Shown here: one piece after another, positions 46,611 to 54,258 of the stretch | Layout of the letters: each line of letters starts with the position of its first letter | Numbering within the stretch: position 1 is the first letter of the stretch | From: Sanguibacter keddieii DSM 10542 | Lineage (GTDB): Bacteria > Actinomycetota > Actinomycetes > Actinomycetales > Cellulomonadaceae | Reading direction: 5' to 3' | Length of the DNA stretch: 64,000 nt | NCBI RefSeq assembly: GCF_000024925.1 | Contig: NC_013521.1 | Span: 1,488,001 to 1,552,000 of the forward strand | Position numbers and translations under genes: made by a program | The notes under the pieces: model-generated | What the model was told of the DNA's origin: nothing | Database searches by the model: none | What the model saw: the letters and a program-made list of their open reading frames with translations, nothing else

Positions 46611-46616
46611 TAGCGT
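46611..46616 (+). promoter_or_regulatory. -10 box (TAGCGT) of the lipoprotein/ABC operon
   Basis: TAGCGT 42 nt before the lipoprotein ATG, in the 146-bp divergent gap. This start has a normal leader with a GGAG ribosome site. Confidence 0.45.
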
Positions 46617-46658
46617 CTCGTCGCGCACCTCCCAGCACCCCTGAACCCTGGAGCGACC

Positions 46659-47336
46659 ATGCACCTCCACCACCGCACCGCCCAGGCGAGGGCAGCCGCC
46701 CCGCTGCTCGCCCTCGTCGTCGCCCTCAGCGCCTGCTCGGGCGCCCAGAGCGCCCCGCCCGAGACCGGCTCGGGCGAGATCGCGAGCATCCCGACCACCG
46801 AGGCGCCCGCCGCGCCCGGGCCTGCCGACCCGACGCAGGGCGGGCCGCCCGCCGACGCCGCCGACGCTGCTGGCGACGACCTGTTCGCCACCTACGGCGA
46901 GCCGGTGCGGCTGCGGCTCGACATGACCGAGGAGGAGGAGATCGAGGCGCAGGCCGGGTACGACCGCTGCACCATGGACCACTCGGGCATCCCCGCGGGC
47001 GCGGGGTCCGACGCCGGGGGCACCGAGGGAGGTACCGGTCCGGCCTCGCCCGAGCAGGCTGCGGCCGACAGGGAGGCGACCGAGCACTGCGCCTCGCTCC
47101 TCCCGCTCGCGCCGTGGGAGTACGACCCTCAGAACCCGGACGCGCTGAACTTCGTGCAGGCGGTCGTCGACTGCCTGCACGACCGCGGGGTCACCTACGT
47201 CGAGGTCGTCCAGGACGACGGGAGGATCGGTGTCGCGCTCGGTGGTCCGTCGAACGACTCGCGGTCGATCAGCCTCGGCATGGAGCTCCACGACCAGTGC
47301 GAGACGAGCGTCGTCGACGCTGGTTCGTGGCAGTGA
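46659..47336 (+). CDS. Putative lipoprotein of the export cassette
   Basis: A 225-residue secreted protein with a signal peptide ending in the lipobox LSAC (mature Cys about residue 28). A Pro/Thr/Ala linker and a small domain with four further Cys (YDRC, TEHC, VVDC, DQC) follow, consistent with disulfides. No family recognised. It is the first gene of a four-gene unit and overlaps the adaptor gene by 4 bp (GTGA). The divergent kinase also has a Cys-containing sensor, so the lipoprotein may feed the sensor or the transporter; this is inference. Confidence 0.82.
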   Translation: MHLHHRTAQARAAAPLLALVVALSACSGAQSAPPETGSGEIASIPTTEAPAAPGPADPTQGGPPADAADAAGDDLFATYGEPVRLRLDMTEEEEIEAQAGYDRCTMDHSGIPAGAGSDAGGTEGGTGPASPEQAAADREATEHCASLLPLAPWEYDPQNPDALNFVQAVVDCLHDRGVTYVEVVQDDGRIGVALGGPSNDSRSISLGMELHDQCETSVVDAGSWQ

Positions 47337-48661
47337 GAGGGCCACGTGCTGGCCGGCGCACGACGGTGGTCGCCGGTGTCGTCGCGGCCTCGCTCGTCGG
47401 GGTAGGTGTCCTGGTGACGACCGCCTGGCCGAGCGGGACCCCTGACGGGGGAGCGAGCCCGTCCGCGGTCGGTCGACCGGTACGGGAGACGGTCGAGGTC
47501 GCTCGTGAGGACCTCGTCGTCACCCAGGAGGCCCAGGGGATGGTGGAGTTCTCCGGCTCCCGCGAGATCACGGCCTCCCGGGCGGGCACCATCACCTGGC
47601 TGCCCGACGTGGGCACCGTGCTGACCCGCGGGGACACCGTGCTCCGGACGGACGACCAGCCGGTCGTGCTGTTCCTGGGGGAGACCCCGCTCTACCGGAC
47701 CCTGGACGGCTCCGGGCTGCGCGGGCCCGACGTGGACGTGGTCGCGCAGAACCTCGTGGCACTCGGGCACCTCGCCGCCTTCCCGCCCGGCGACGTCACC
47801 GGACCGCGGTTCGCGGCAGCCGTCAGCCGGTGGCGCACGGCGAACGGCCTCCGGCCCGTCGAGCTCGTCCCGCCGGACGGTCCGGGGACGCCGGACCCGC
47901 AGAGCGGTCAGGGCGCGGGACGTGCGGCAGCGGGTGCCGGTGCCTCGGCCGAGGCACCGGCCGACGCACCTGACGGTGAAGGGGCCGAGGTCCCGGTCTC
48001 GCCTGACGACGACCCGCAGGCGCCTCAGGCGTCACCCGACGGGGTACCAGACGAGCCGCCGGCACCGGCGGACGGCAGCGCCCCTCCGGCACCGGCCGCC
48101 GAGACCCCACCCGCGCCGATCACGAGCGTCACCTCGATCCAGACCGGCGAGGCCGTCGTGCTCCCCGAGGACGTGCGGGTCTCGGCGGTCCTCTCGCAGC
48201 TCGGCGACCCCGCCGAGGGGGCTGCGGTGCTGCGCGTCACGAGCACCCGGAAGGTCGTCCGGCTCTCGGCAGACCAGGTCCCCGAGGCCGCCGTCCAGCA
48301 GGGCGGCGAGGTGACCGTCGTGCTGCCCGGCGGCGCCGAGGTCCCCGGGACCGTCGCGGAGGTGGGCACGAGCGGTGAGGCCGGCGACGCCTCGGCCACC
48401 GTGGTCGTCGAGGTCGCCGACCAGGAGGCGTTGTCCGGGGTGGACGGGGGGCCGGTCACGGTGCGCATCGTCACCGCGCGCCGCGACCAGGTGCTCGCCG
48501 TGCCGCCGGCCGCGCTGCTCGCGCTGCGCGAGGGCGGTCACGCGCTCCAGCTCGAGGACGGCACCCTCGTGCCGGTCGAGACCGGCATGTTCACCGACGC
48601 GCGGGTCGAGGTCTCGGGTGATGCCGTGCACGAGGGACTCAGGGTGGTGACCGCCTCGTGA
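47333..48661 (+). CDS. Membrane-fusion/adaptor-type protein with peptidoglycan-binding-like insert
   Basis: A 442-residue protein with an N-terminal membrane anchor (about 10-30) and a beta-barrel/lipoyl-type start (VEVAREDLVVTQEAQGMVEFSGSREI). A peptidoglycan-binding-1-like insert (GPDVDVVAQNLVALGHL...AVSRWRTANGL, about 125-170) precedes a long Pro/Ala/Asp-rich linker (about 180-260). The C-terminal HlyD/MacA-like beta domain includes GVDGGPVTVRIVTARRDQVLAVPPAALLAL. Such adaptors pair with MacB-like ABC transporters in actinobacteria. GTG at 47333 is set by the GTGA overlap with the lipoprotein gene. Confidence 0.85.
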   Translation: MRGPRAGRRTTVVAGVVAASLVGVGVLVTTAWPSGTPDGGASPSAVGRPVRETVEVAREDLVVTQEAQGMVEFSGSREITASRAGTITWLPDVGTVLTRGDTVLRTDDQPVVLFLGETPLYRTLDGSGLRGPDVDVVAQNLVALGHLAAFPPGDVTGPRFAAAVSRWRTANGLRPVELVPPDGPGTPDPQSGQGAGRAAAGAGASAEAPADAPDGEGAEVPVSPDDDPQAPQASPDGVPDEPPAPADGSAPPAPAAETPPAPITSVTSIQTGEAVVLPEDVRVSAVLSQLGDPAEGAAVLRVTSTRKVVRLSADQVPEAAVQQGGEVTVVLPGGAEVPGTVAEVGTSGEAGDASATVVVEVADQEALSGVDGGPVTVRIVTARRDQVLAVPPAALLALREGGHALQLEDGTLVPVETGMFTDARVEVSGDAVHEGLRVVTAS

Positions 48662-49374
48662 GCATCCTCGAGCTCGAGGACGTGACCAAGACCTTCGGCC
48701 CCGACGTGGTGGCGCTCGACTCGGTGTCGCTCCGGGTAGAGCGCGGCGAGCTCTTCACGATCGTCGGGCGGTCCGGCTCGGGCAAGTCCACCCTGATGAA
48801 CGTCATGGGCACGCTCGACACACCGACCTCCGGCACCGTCCGCGTCGACGGCCAGGACACCAGCGGGCTGACAGACCGGGAGACCACCGAGCTGCGGGCG
48901 CGGTCGATCGGCTTCGTGTTCCAGAGCTTCCACCTCGACGACGGCCAGACCGCCACCGGCAACGTCATGACGGGACTGCTCTACGCGGGCGTGCCACGAC
49001 GTCAGCGCCGAGCGCTCGCGACCGAGGCGCTCGAGCGTGTCGGGCTCGCTCACCGGGTCGGGCACCGTCCGCCCCAGCTCTCGGGCGGTGAGCGGCAACG
49101 GGTCGCGATCGCGCGGGCCATCGTCAAGGAGCCCGCGATCGTCCTCGCCGACGAGCCCACCGGTGCCCTCGACAGCCGTAACGGCGACCTCGTCATGGCC
49201 GTGCTCGAGCGACTCAGCGCGGAGGGCACCACGATCGCCGTGATCACCCACGACCTCACGGTCGCCGCACGGTCGGCGCGGCGGGTCGAGCTGCACGACG
49301 GCGTGGTCGTCGACGACGGTGCGCCTGCCGACGCCGGTGCACGCGTCCAGCACGCCACCGGAGGTGGACGATGA
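48658..49374 (+). CDS. ABC transporter ATP-binding protein (MacB/LolD type)
   Basis: A 238-residue ATPase: Walker A GRSGSGKST, Q-loop VFQSF, signature LSGGERQR, Walker B IVLADEPTGALD and the H-loop ITHD. The sequence is that of type VII (MacB/LolD/FtsE) ABC systems, which act from the inner membrane on extracytoplasmic substrates. It is coupled at both ends by 4-bp overlaps to the adaptor and permease. Confidence 0.94.
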   Translation: MSILELEDVTKTFGPDVVALDSVSLRVERGELFTIVGRSGSGKSTLMNVMGTLDTPTSGTVRVDGQDTSGLTDRETTELRARSIGFVFQSFHLDDGQTATGNVMTGLLYAGVPRRQRRALATEALERVGLAHRVGHRPPQLSGGERQRVAIARAIVKEPAIVLADEPTGALDSRNGDLVMAVLERLSAEGTTIAVITHDLTVAARSARRVELHDGVVVDDGAPADAGARVQHATGGGR

Positions 49375-50549
49375 GCCGCACGGGACTGTCGCTGGTCGAC
49401 ACCCTTGTGGTCGGGACCGTCGGGCTCCGCGCGCGGCGCCTGAGGTCCGTGCTGGCTGCCCTGGGCATCTCGATCGGCATCGCCACGGTCGTCCTCGTCA
49501 CGAGCATCCCGGCCTCGTCGCAGGCGGACCTCGACCGTCGTCTGTCGGCGCTCGGGGCAGACCTCCTGCGGGTCGACCCCGTCCAGACCGGGGGAGAGGT
49601 CCGCACGCTGCCGCGCGAGAGCCAGGCCATGCTCGAGCGGGTCGGACCGGTCACCGGGGCGGCGGTGGTCGCCAACACGCACGCCTCGGTCCGCAGCAGC
49701 GCGCTGCGCCCGCAGGGTGACGGAGCCATCACGGCGCTCGCCGTGAGCGGGACTCTCGACGAGATGCTGCGGCTGAGGGTCGCCGACGGGCGCACGCTCA
49801 CCGGGGACGTCGAGCCGACCGTCGTGCTCGGGTCTGACGCAGCCGAGCGCCTGGGCCTCGACCGTCTGCCGTCGGACCCGGTGACGATCGACGTCGGCGG
49901 GGTCGCGTTCACCGTGGTCGGCGTCCTCGCGCCGAGCCCGCTGGCGGTCGACCTCCAGTCGGCCGTCCTCATGGACTGGGCGGACGCCGAGACCTGGCTC
50001 GACCCGGACGTCCGCCCGACCGTCGCCTACGTCACGGCGCCTGACGAGGTCATCGGTGAGCTCCGTCCCGTCCTGGCCTCGACGCTCTCTGCCGAGTCGC
50101 CGGGGCGGGTGCTCGTCAGCCGTCCGTCAGACGTCGTCGCGGCGAGGCAGGCGACCGGCGCGACCTTCGAAGGCATGTTCGTCGGGCTTGCGGCTGTCGC
50201 CCTGCTGGTCGGCGGCGTCGGGATCGCGAACACGCTCTTCGCCTCCGTGCTGGAGCGCCGCCGCGAGATCGGGCTGCGTCGGGCGCTCGGTGCTCAGCGC
50301 TCGGCGATCCGTACGCAGTTCATGACCGAGGCGCTCTGCCTGTGCCTGGCCGGCGGTGCGCTCGGCAGCGCTGGCGGGGCGTTCGCGACGGTGCTCTGGG
50401 CGACGTCGCGCGGGTGGCCGGTCGTGGTCCCGCTGGACGTCGTCTGCGCCGGGGTCGCCGCCGCGCTGGTCACGGGAGCCCTCGCGGGGATAGCCCCCTC
50501 GGTCCGGGCCGCGCGGCTCCCACCCACCCTCGCGCTCTCGGCCGAGTAG
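49371..50549 (+). CDS. ABC transporter permease (FtsX/MacB type)
   Basis: A 392-residue permease with one N-terminal membrane helix (about 20-45, in LRARRLRSVLAALGISIGIATVVLV). A MacB-like periplasmic domain (about 50-260) and three C-terminal helices (about 265-385) with ERRREIGLRRALGAQRSAIRTQFMTEALCL, the FtsX-domain signature, follow. With the adaptor and ATPase it makes a complete MacAB-like exporter, probably for peptides or antibiotics. ATG overlaps the ATPase stop. Confidence 0.93.
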   Translation: MSRTGLSLVDTLVVGTVGLRARRLRSVLAALGISIGIATVVLVTSIPASSQADLDRRLSALGADLLRVDPVQTGGEVRTLPRESQAMLERVGPVTGAAVVANTHASVRSSALRPQGDGAITALAVSGTLDEMLRLRVADGRTLTGDVEPTVVLGSDAAERLGLDRLPSDPVTIDVGGVAFTVVGVLAPSPLAVDLQSAVLMDWADAETWLDPDVRPTVAYVTAPDEVIGELRPVLASTLSAESPGRVLVSRPSDVVAARQATGATFEGMFVGLAAVALLVGGVGIANTLFASVLERRREIGLRRALGAQRSAIRTQFMTEALCLCLAGGALGSAGGAFATVLWATSRGWPVVVPLDVVCAGVAAALVTGALAGIAPSVRAARLPPTLALSAE

Positions 50550-50568
50550 GGCCGGGCGAGGTCTCGGG

Positions 50569-51093
50569 TCACGAGCCTGCGGTCCGGGCCGCCGTCGACC
50601 TCCGGCGTGCGCGGGCCACGTGCAGCACCCCGAGCACGGTGAGCAGGAGGAGGACGACGAGAGCCACGGCACCCCACGGGGACCCGGTCGCCGCGGAGAT
50701 CGCCGCGGTCCACGCGGCCCAGCCGATGGTCGCGTAGATGGTCGCGTGGATGAGGCAGCCCACCACGAGGGCTGGCAGGTACCGTGTGAGGAAGGGCATC
50801 CGGGTCAGGCCCGCCGCACCGTTGACCACAGTCTTGGTGCCCACGGCGCAGAAGCTCAGCGGGACGGCCAGGACACCCCAGCGGTTGACGGTCGCGACAC
50901 CACGCTGTGCGGCGGGGGTCGTCGACCAGGCCTGGGCCTGGGCGAGGAGCCGGTTCCTCGGCGTGGTGCGCTCGAGCGTCTGGGTCGCGACCACGCGGGC
51001 TACCCAGTACGTCGCCTGGGTCCGTACGAAGGCGACGGCGAAGAAGAACGCGAAGATGGCGACGAAAGGCGCGCTCTCGAGCTGCTCGGGCAC
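50569..51093 (-). CDS. DedA/VTT-domain small membrane protein
   Basis: A 174-residue protein with about four membrane segments and the VTT/SNARE-associated core VVNGAAGLTRMPFLTRYLPALVVGCLIHATIYATIGW. DedA relatives flip undecaprenyl phosphate or phospholipids, but this short form is not assigned. GTG at 51093 has a GAGGAGG ribosome site. It lies 20 bp after zur as the last gene of the zinc operon, so it may be co-regulated by zinc. Confidence 0.78.
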   Translation of the reverse strand: MPEQLESAPFVAIFAFFFAVAFVRTQATYWVARVVATQTLERTTPRNRLLAQAQAWSTTPAAQRGVATVNRWGVLAVPLSFCAVGTKTVVNGAAGLTRMPFLTRYLPALVVGCLIHATIYATIGWAAWTAAISAATGSPWGAVALVVLLLLTVLGVLHVARARRRSTAARTAGS

Positions 51094-51113
51094 TCGTCCT
51101 CCTCGCCGACGCC

Positions 51114-51524
51114 TCAGGAGGGGGGCGCGGCGTCGGCGCGTGCGGCGGCGCAGTCCGCGCAGGTGCCGAACAGCTCGATGGTGTGCTCGATCTCGGTGAA
51201 GCCGTGGGTGGAGCCCACGAGCGTCGCCCAGGCCTCGACCGTGGGGCCGTCGATCTCGACGGTGGCCCCGCAGCTGCGGCAGACGAGGTGGTGGTGGTGC
51301 TCGGACCGCTCGCACCGGCGGTAGAGGCTCTCGCCGTCCGCGGTGCGCAGCACGTCGACCTGCTTGGCGTCGGCGAGCCCCTGGAGGGTCCGGTACACGG
51401 TCGCGAGGCCTGTGCTGTCGCCGCGGGCACGCAGGATCTCGTGGAGCTGCTGCGCGCTGCGGAAGTCTTCGACGGACTCGAGCAGCTCCGCGATCGCGGT
51501 GCGCTGCCGGGTCATGCGCTGCAT
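51114..51524 (-). CDS. zur: Fur-family regulator, probably Zur
   Basis: A 136-residue Fur-family repressor. The winged helix has TRQRTAIAELLESVEDFRSAQQLH and TGLATVYRTLQGLADAKQVDVL. Metal sites are HHHHLVCRSCG and CADC at the end. Zinc specificity is inferred from its place within a znu operon. ATG at 51524 has a GGGAG ribosome site inside znuB, with which it overlaps by 13 bp. It should close the feedback loop through the box at 54221-54235. Confidence 0.92.
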   Translation of the reverse strand: MQRMTRQRTAIAELLESVEDFRSAQQLHEILRARGDSTGLATVYRTLQGLADAKQVDVLRTADGESLYRRCERSEHHHHLVCRSCGATVEIDGPTVEAWATLVGSTHGFTEIEHTIELFGTCADCAAARADAAPPS

Positions 51525-52444
51525 CTGGGGGCTCCCTGGTCGAGTGTGACGTCGTCCATCATATCGGGGTGCGGGTCGCGGGCGACCGTCCGCCGTCGCA
51601 CCACGAGCGGGCGCAGCGCGGCGACCACGGCGTAGAGAGCGATCGCGAGGACGACGATGGTCGCGCCCGGTGACTGCGGCTGCCAGTAGGTGATCGAGAG
51701 GCCGACGACGCACACGGCGACGCCGATCGCGACGGCCACGACCATGGTGCGTCGGAACGACGTGGTGACGAGCTGGGCGACGGCGACGGGGATGATCATC
51801 AGCGCGCTGACGAGCAGCAGCCCCACCACGCGCATGGAGACGGTCACGGTGAGCGCCGCGATGACGGCGATCGCGATGTTGAGGCCGCGGACCGGCAGGC
51901 CGGAGGCCCGCGCGAAGTCCTCGTCGTGGGACACGCTGAACAGCGCCGAGCTCAGCCCCACCCCGACCAGCAGGATGACCGCGCCGAGCCCGACCGTGAG
52001 GTAGAGGTCGGTCATGGTGACCGTCGAGATGGACCCGAAGAGGTACGACATGAGGTTGGCGTTGGTGCCGCCGGCGAACCCGATGATGAGCACACCGCCG
52101 GCGATGCCGCCGTAGAACATCAGGGCGAGCGCGACGTCGCCGCTCGTCCGGCCACGCTCGCGCACCAGCTCGATCGCCACGGAGCCCAGGACGGCGGCGA
52201 CCACGGCGCCGGGGATGGCGAGGGCGTCGTTCTGGACCAGGCCCATGGTCGACCCGACGAGCCACCCGACCGCGACTCCGGTGAGCGCGATGTGCCCGAT
52301 GCCGTCGCCGAGCAGGGAGAGCTTGCGCTGGACGAGGTAGGTGCCCATGACGGGGGCGGTGAGCCCGACGATCACGGCGGCCGCGAGGGACCGCTGCATG
52401 AAGGGGTCGGACAGCATGCCGCTGATCTCGGAGAAGAAGGTCAT
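51512..52444 (-). CDS. znuB: Zinc ABC transporter permease
   Basis: A 310-residue ABC-3 family permease with about eight or nine membrane segments. It has FMQRSLAAAVIVGLTAPVMGTYLVQRKLSLLGDGIGHIALTGV near the start and LNIAIAVIAALTVTVSMRVVGLLLVSALMIIPVA, both family signatures. Start ATG overlaps the znuC stop by 4 bp. The Asp/His-rich end (RDPHPDMMDD) could touch metal. Confidence 0.94.
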   Translation of the reverse strand: MTFFSEISGMLSDPFMQRSLAAAVIVGLTAPVMGTYLVQRKLSLLGDGIGHIALTGVAVGWLVGSTMGLVQNDALAIPGAVVAAVLGSVAIELVRERGRTSGDVALALMFYGGIAGGVLIIGFAGGTNANLMSYLFGSISTVTMTDLYLTVGLGAVILLVGVGLSSALFSVSHDEDFARASGLPVRGLNIAIAVIAALTVTVSMRVVGLLLVSALMIIPVAVAQLVTTSFRRTMVVAVAIGVAVCVVGLSITYWQPQSPGATIVVLAIALYAVVAALRPLVVRRRTVARDPHPDMMDDVTLDQGAPRCSA

Positions 52445-53271
52445 GAGGGGAATCCTGTGTCCTGGATGAGCGGCGAGCCGGGCTCTTCGTCGTGGTGCGG
52501 GTGCACGTGGTCGTGGCCCGGGGCGCCGTGGTCGCCGGCTGGGGCGAGGGGCGCGCCGTCGTGCACCTTGGTGCCGTGCTGCAGGACCACGGTACGGGTG
52601 ATGAGGGGCGCGAAGCTGCCGAGCTCGTGGAGCACCACGAGGATGGTGGTGCCCTGCTCGACGAGTGCTGTCAAGGTTGCGGCGAAGGCCTCCTGGCTCG
52701 GGTGGTCCACCCCGGCGACGGGCTCGTCGAGGACGAGCAGGTCGGGCTTGCGGGCGAGGGCGCGGGCGATGAGGACGCGCTGCTGCTGGCCGCCCGAGAG
52801 CTCGCCGACGGCGCGGTCGGCGCGGTCGGCCAGCCCGACGCGTCCGAGCGCCTCGAGGGCGTCGGCGCGCGCGGACCGCGGCAGGCGGATGCGGCGGCCG
52901 TAGAGCAGGCCGGACGCGACGACCTCGAGCGCGGTCGACGGCACCCCGGTCGAGGCGCTGACGCGCTGCGGCACGTAGCCGATGCGCTGCCAGGGCACGG
53001 AGCGCCCGAGCGGCGTGCCGTGGATCGCGACCGTGCCGTGGGTGGTCGGCAGGATCCCGACGAGGGACCGGACGAGCGTCGACTTGCCGGACCCGTTGGC
53101 GCCGAGGAGGGCGACGACCTCGCCCGAGCGGACCGTCAGGTCGATGCCGCGCAGGATGTGGCTGCCGTCGATGGACACGTGCACGCCGTGCGCCTCGATG
53201 GCCGGCGCTGCCGTGCTGCCCGGTTGGTCTGAGGCGCCGGGCGAGGGTGCCGACGTGAGGGTCTGGCTCAT
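52441..53271 (-). CDS. znuC: Zinc ABC transporter ATP-binding protein
   Basis: A 276-residue ATPase: Walker A GANGSGKST, signature LSGGQQQR, Walker B LLVLDEPVAGVD. The C-terminal tail is His-rich (PGHDHVHPHHDEE), a feature of ZnuC and a possible zinc sensor or store. A Pro/Ala/Ser-rich stretch of ~25 residues precedes the fold. Overlaps znuA and znuB by 4 bp each. Confidence 0.94.
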   Translation of the reverse strand: MSQTLTSAPSPGASDQPGSTAAPAIEAHGVHVSIDGSHILRGIDLTVRSGEVVALLGANGSGKSTLVRSLVGILPTTHGTVAIHGTPLGRSVPWQRIGYVPQRVSASTGVPSTALEVVASGLLYGRRIRLPRSARADALEALGRVGLADRADRAVGELSGGQQQRVLIARALARKPDLLVLDEPVAGVDHPSQEAFAATLTALVEQGTTILVVLHELGSFAPLITRTVVLQHGTKVHDGAPLAPAGDHGAPGHDHVHPHHDEEPGSPLIQDTGFPS

Positions 53272-54221
53272 GCGCAGCCCAGACCGGACTGGAGTGCCTC
53301 GAGGTTGCTCAGCATGACTGAACGGTAGTCCCCGTCGGGGTCGGTGAGGCTCTCGAGCGGGTCGAGGACGGCGCTCGTGATGCCGAGGTCGGCGGCCAGG
53401 GTCTCGGTGACCTTGGGGCTGACGAGCGTCTCGAAGTAGATGGTAGTCACGCCGCGGTCCTTGATGATCGCGGAGACCTCCTTGATGCGGGCCGGCGAGG
53501 GCTCGCCCTCGGGGTCGATCCCGGAGATGCCGACCTGCTCGAGCCCATACCGCTCGGCGAGGTACCCGAAGGCCTCGTGCGAGGTGACCAGGAGCTGCGA
53601 GTCGCACTGGGCGAGGCCGTCGGCGAAGGTCGTGTCGAGCTCGGTGAGCGAGGCCACGAGGTCGTCGCCGCGCTGGGCGTAGGTGTCGGCGTTGTCCGGG
53701 TCGATCGCGGAGAGCTCGGCGACGACGTCCTCGCTGACGTCTGCCAGGCGCTCGGGGTCGAGCCAGAAGTGGGGGTCGAGCGCCCCGTGGTCGTGGCCGT
53801 CGTCGGTCGAGTGCTCCTCGCCGTGCTCGTCCTCGGACTCGCCCTGGAGCTCGTGCGCCTCGAGGTGGGCCGACGTGGCCGCGTCGACCACGTGGGCGGG
53901 CTCGCGCTGGGCGATCGCGTCGTCGACGGCCGGCTGGAAGTCGGAGAGGTAGACGACGAGGTCGGCGTCGCCGACGCTGCGCGCGGCTGCGGGGGAGAGC
54001 TCGAGGTCGTGCGGCTCGGCACCCGAGGGGGTGAGGGAGGTGACGTCGACGAGGTCGCCGCCGATCTCCTGGGTGATGAACTGCAGGGGGTAGAACGAGG
54101 CGAGGACCTGGAGGCGGCCGTCGTCCGGGGTGTCCGCGCTGCTGCAGCCCGTGAGGGCGAGGGCGGCGCCGAGGGCGCTGACCGCGAGGGCTGCTGGGAC
54201 ACGGGACCGGGGGATGTTCAT
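53268..54221 (-). CDS. znuA: Zinc-binding lipoprotein of the ABC transporter
   Basis: A 317-residue cluster A-I solute-binding protein. The signal peptide has lipobox LTGC (about Cys26). A metal site includes GAEPHDLELSP and ATSHEAFGYLAERYGL, and a His/Asp-rich loop (HGEEHSTDDGHDHG, about 135-150) marks zinc rather than manganese binding. ATG at 54221 is chosen because a GAGAAT -10 box ends 7 nt upstream; alternatives at 54227, 54230 and 54236 would lie within or upstream of the expected transcription start. First gene of znuA-znuC-znuB-zur. Confidence 0.94.
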   Translation of the reverse strand: MNIPRSRVPAALAVSALGAALALTGCSSADTPDDGRLQVLASFYPLQFITQEIGGDLVDVTSLTPSGAEPHDLELSPAAARSVGDADLVVYLSDFQPAVDDAIAQREPAHVVDAATSAHLEAHELQGESEDEHGEEHSTDDGHDHGALDPHFWLDPERLADVSEDVVAELSAIDPDNADTYAQRGDDLVASLTELDTTFADGLAQCDSQLLVTSHEAFGYLAERYGLEQVGISGIDPEGEPSPARIKEVSAIIKDRGVTTIYFETLVSPKVTETLAADLGITSAVLDPLESLTDPDGDYRSVMLSNLEALQSGLGCA

Positions 54222-54235
54222 GAGCATCATTCTCA
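54221..54235. promoter_or_regulatory. Zur box
   Basis: TGAGCATCATTCTCA (on the minus strand TGAGAATGATGCTCA) fits the actinobacterial Zur consensus TGaaAATGATtttCA. It covers the znuA -10 box and start codon, so a bound repressor would block transcription outright. Confidence 0.85.
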
Positions 54236-54258
54236 ATTGTGCGGAGGAGGGGTGTCAA
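54229..54258 (-). promoter_or_regulatory. znuA promoter
   Basis: TTGACA (54253-54258), 18 bp, then GAGAAT (54229-54234), 7 nt before ATG 54221. The -35 box is perfect and lies in the non-coding strip 18 nt past the end of the -10; the stop codon of the upstream unknown gene (54233-54235) falls inside the promoter. Confidence 0.75.

Noticed and set aside
50550-51093. Small multidrug-resistance or QacE-type pump
   Set aside because: The protein is longer than SMR pumps and carries the VTT core, including a re-entrant-type glycine-rich loop.
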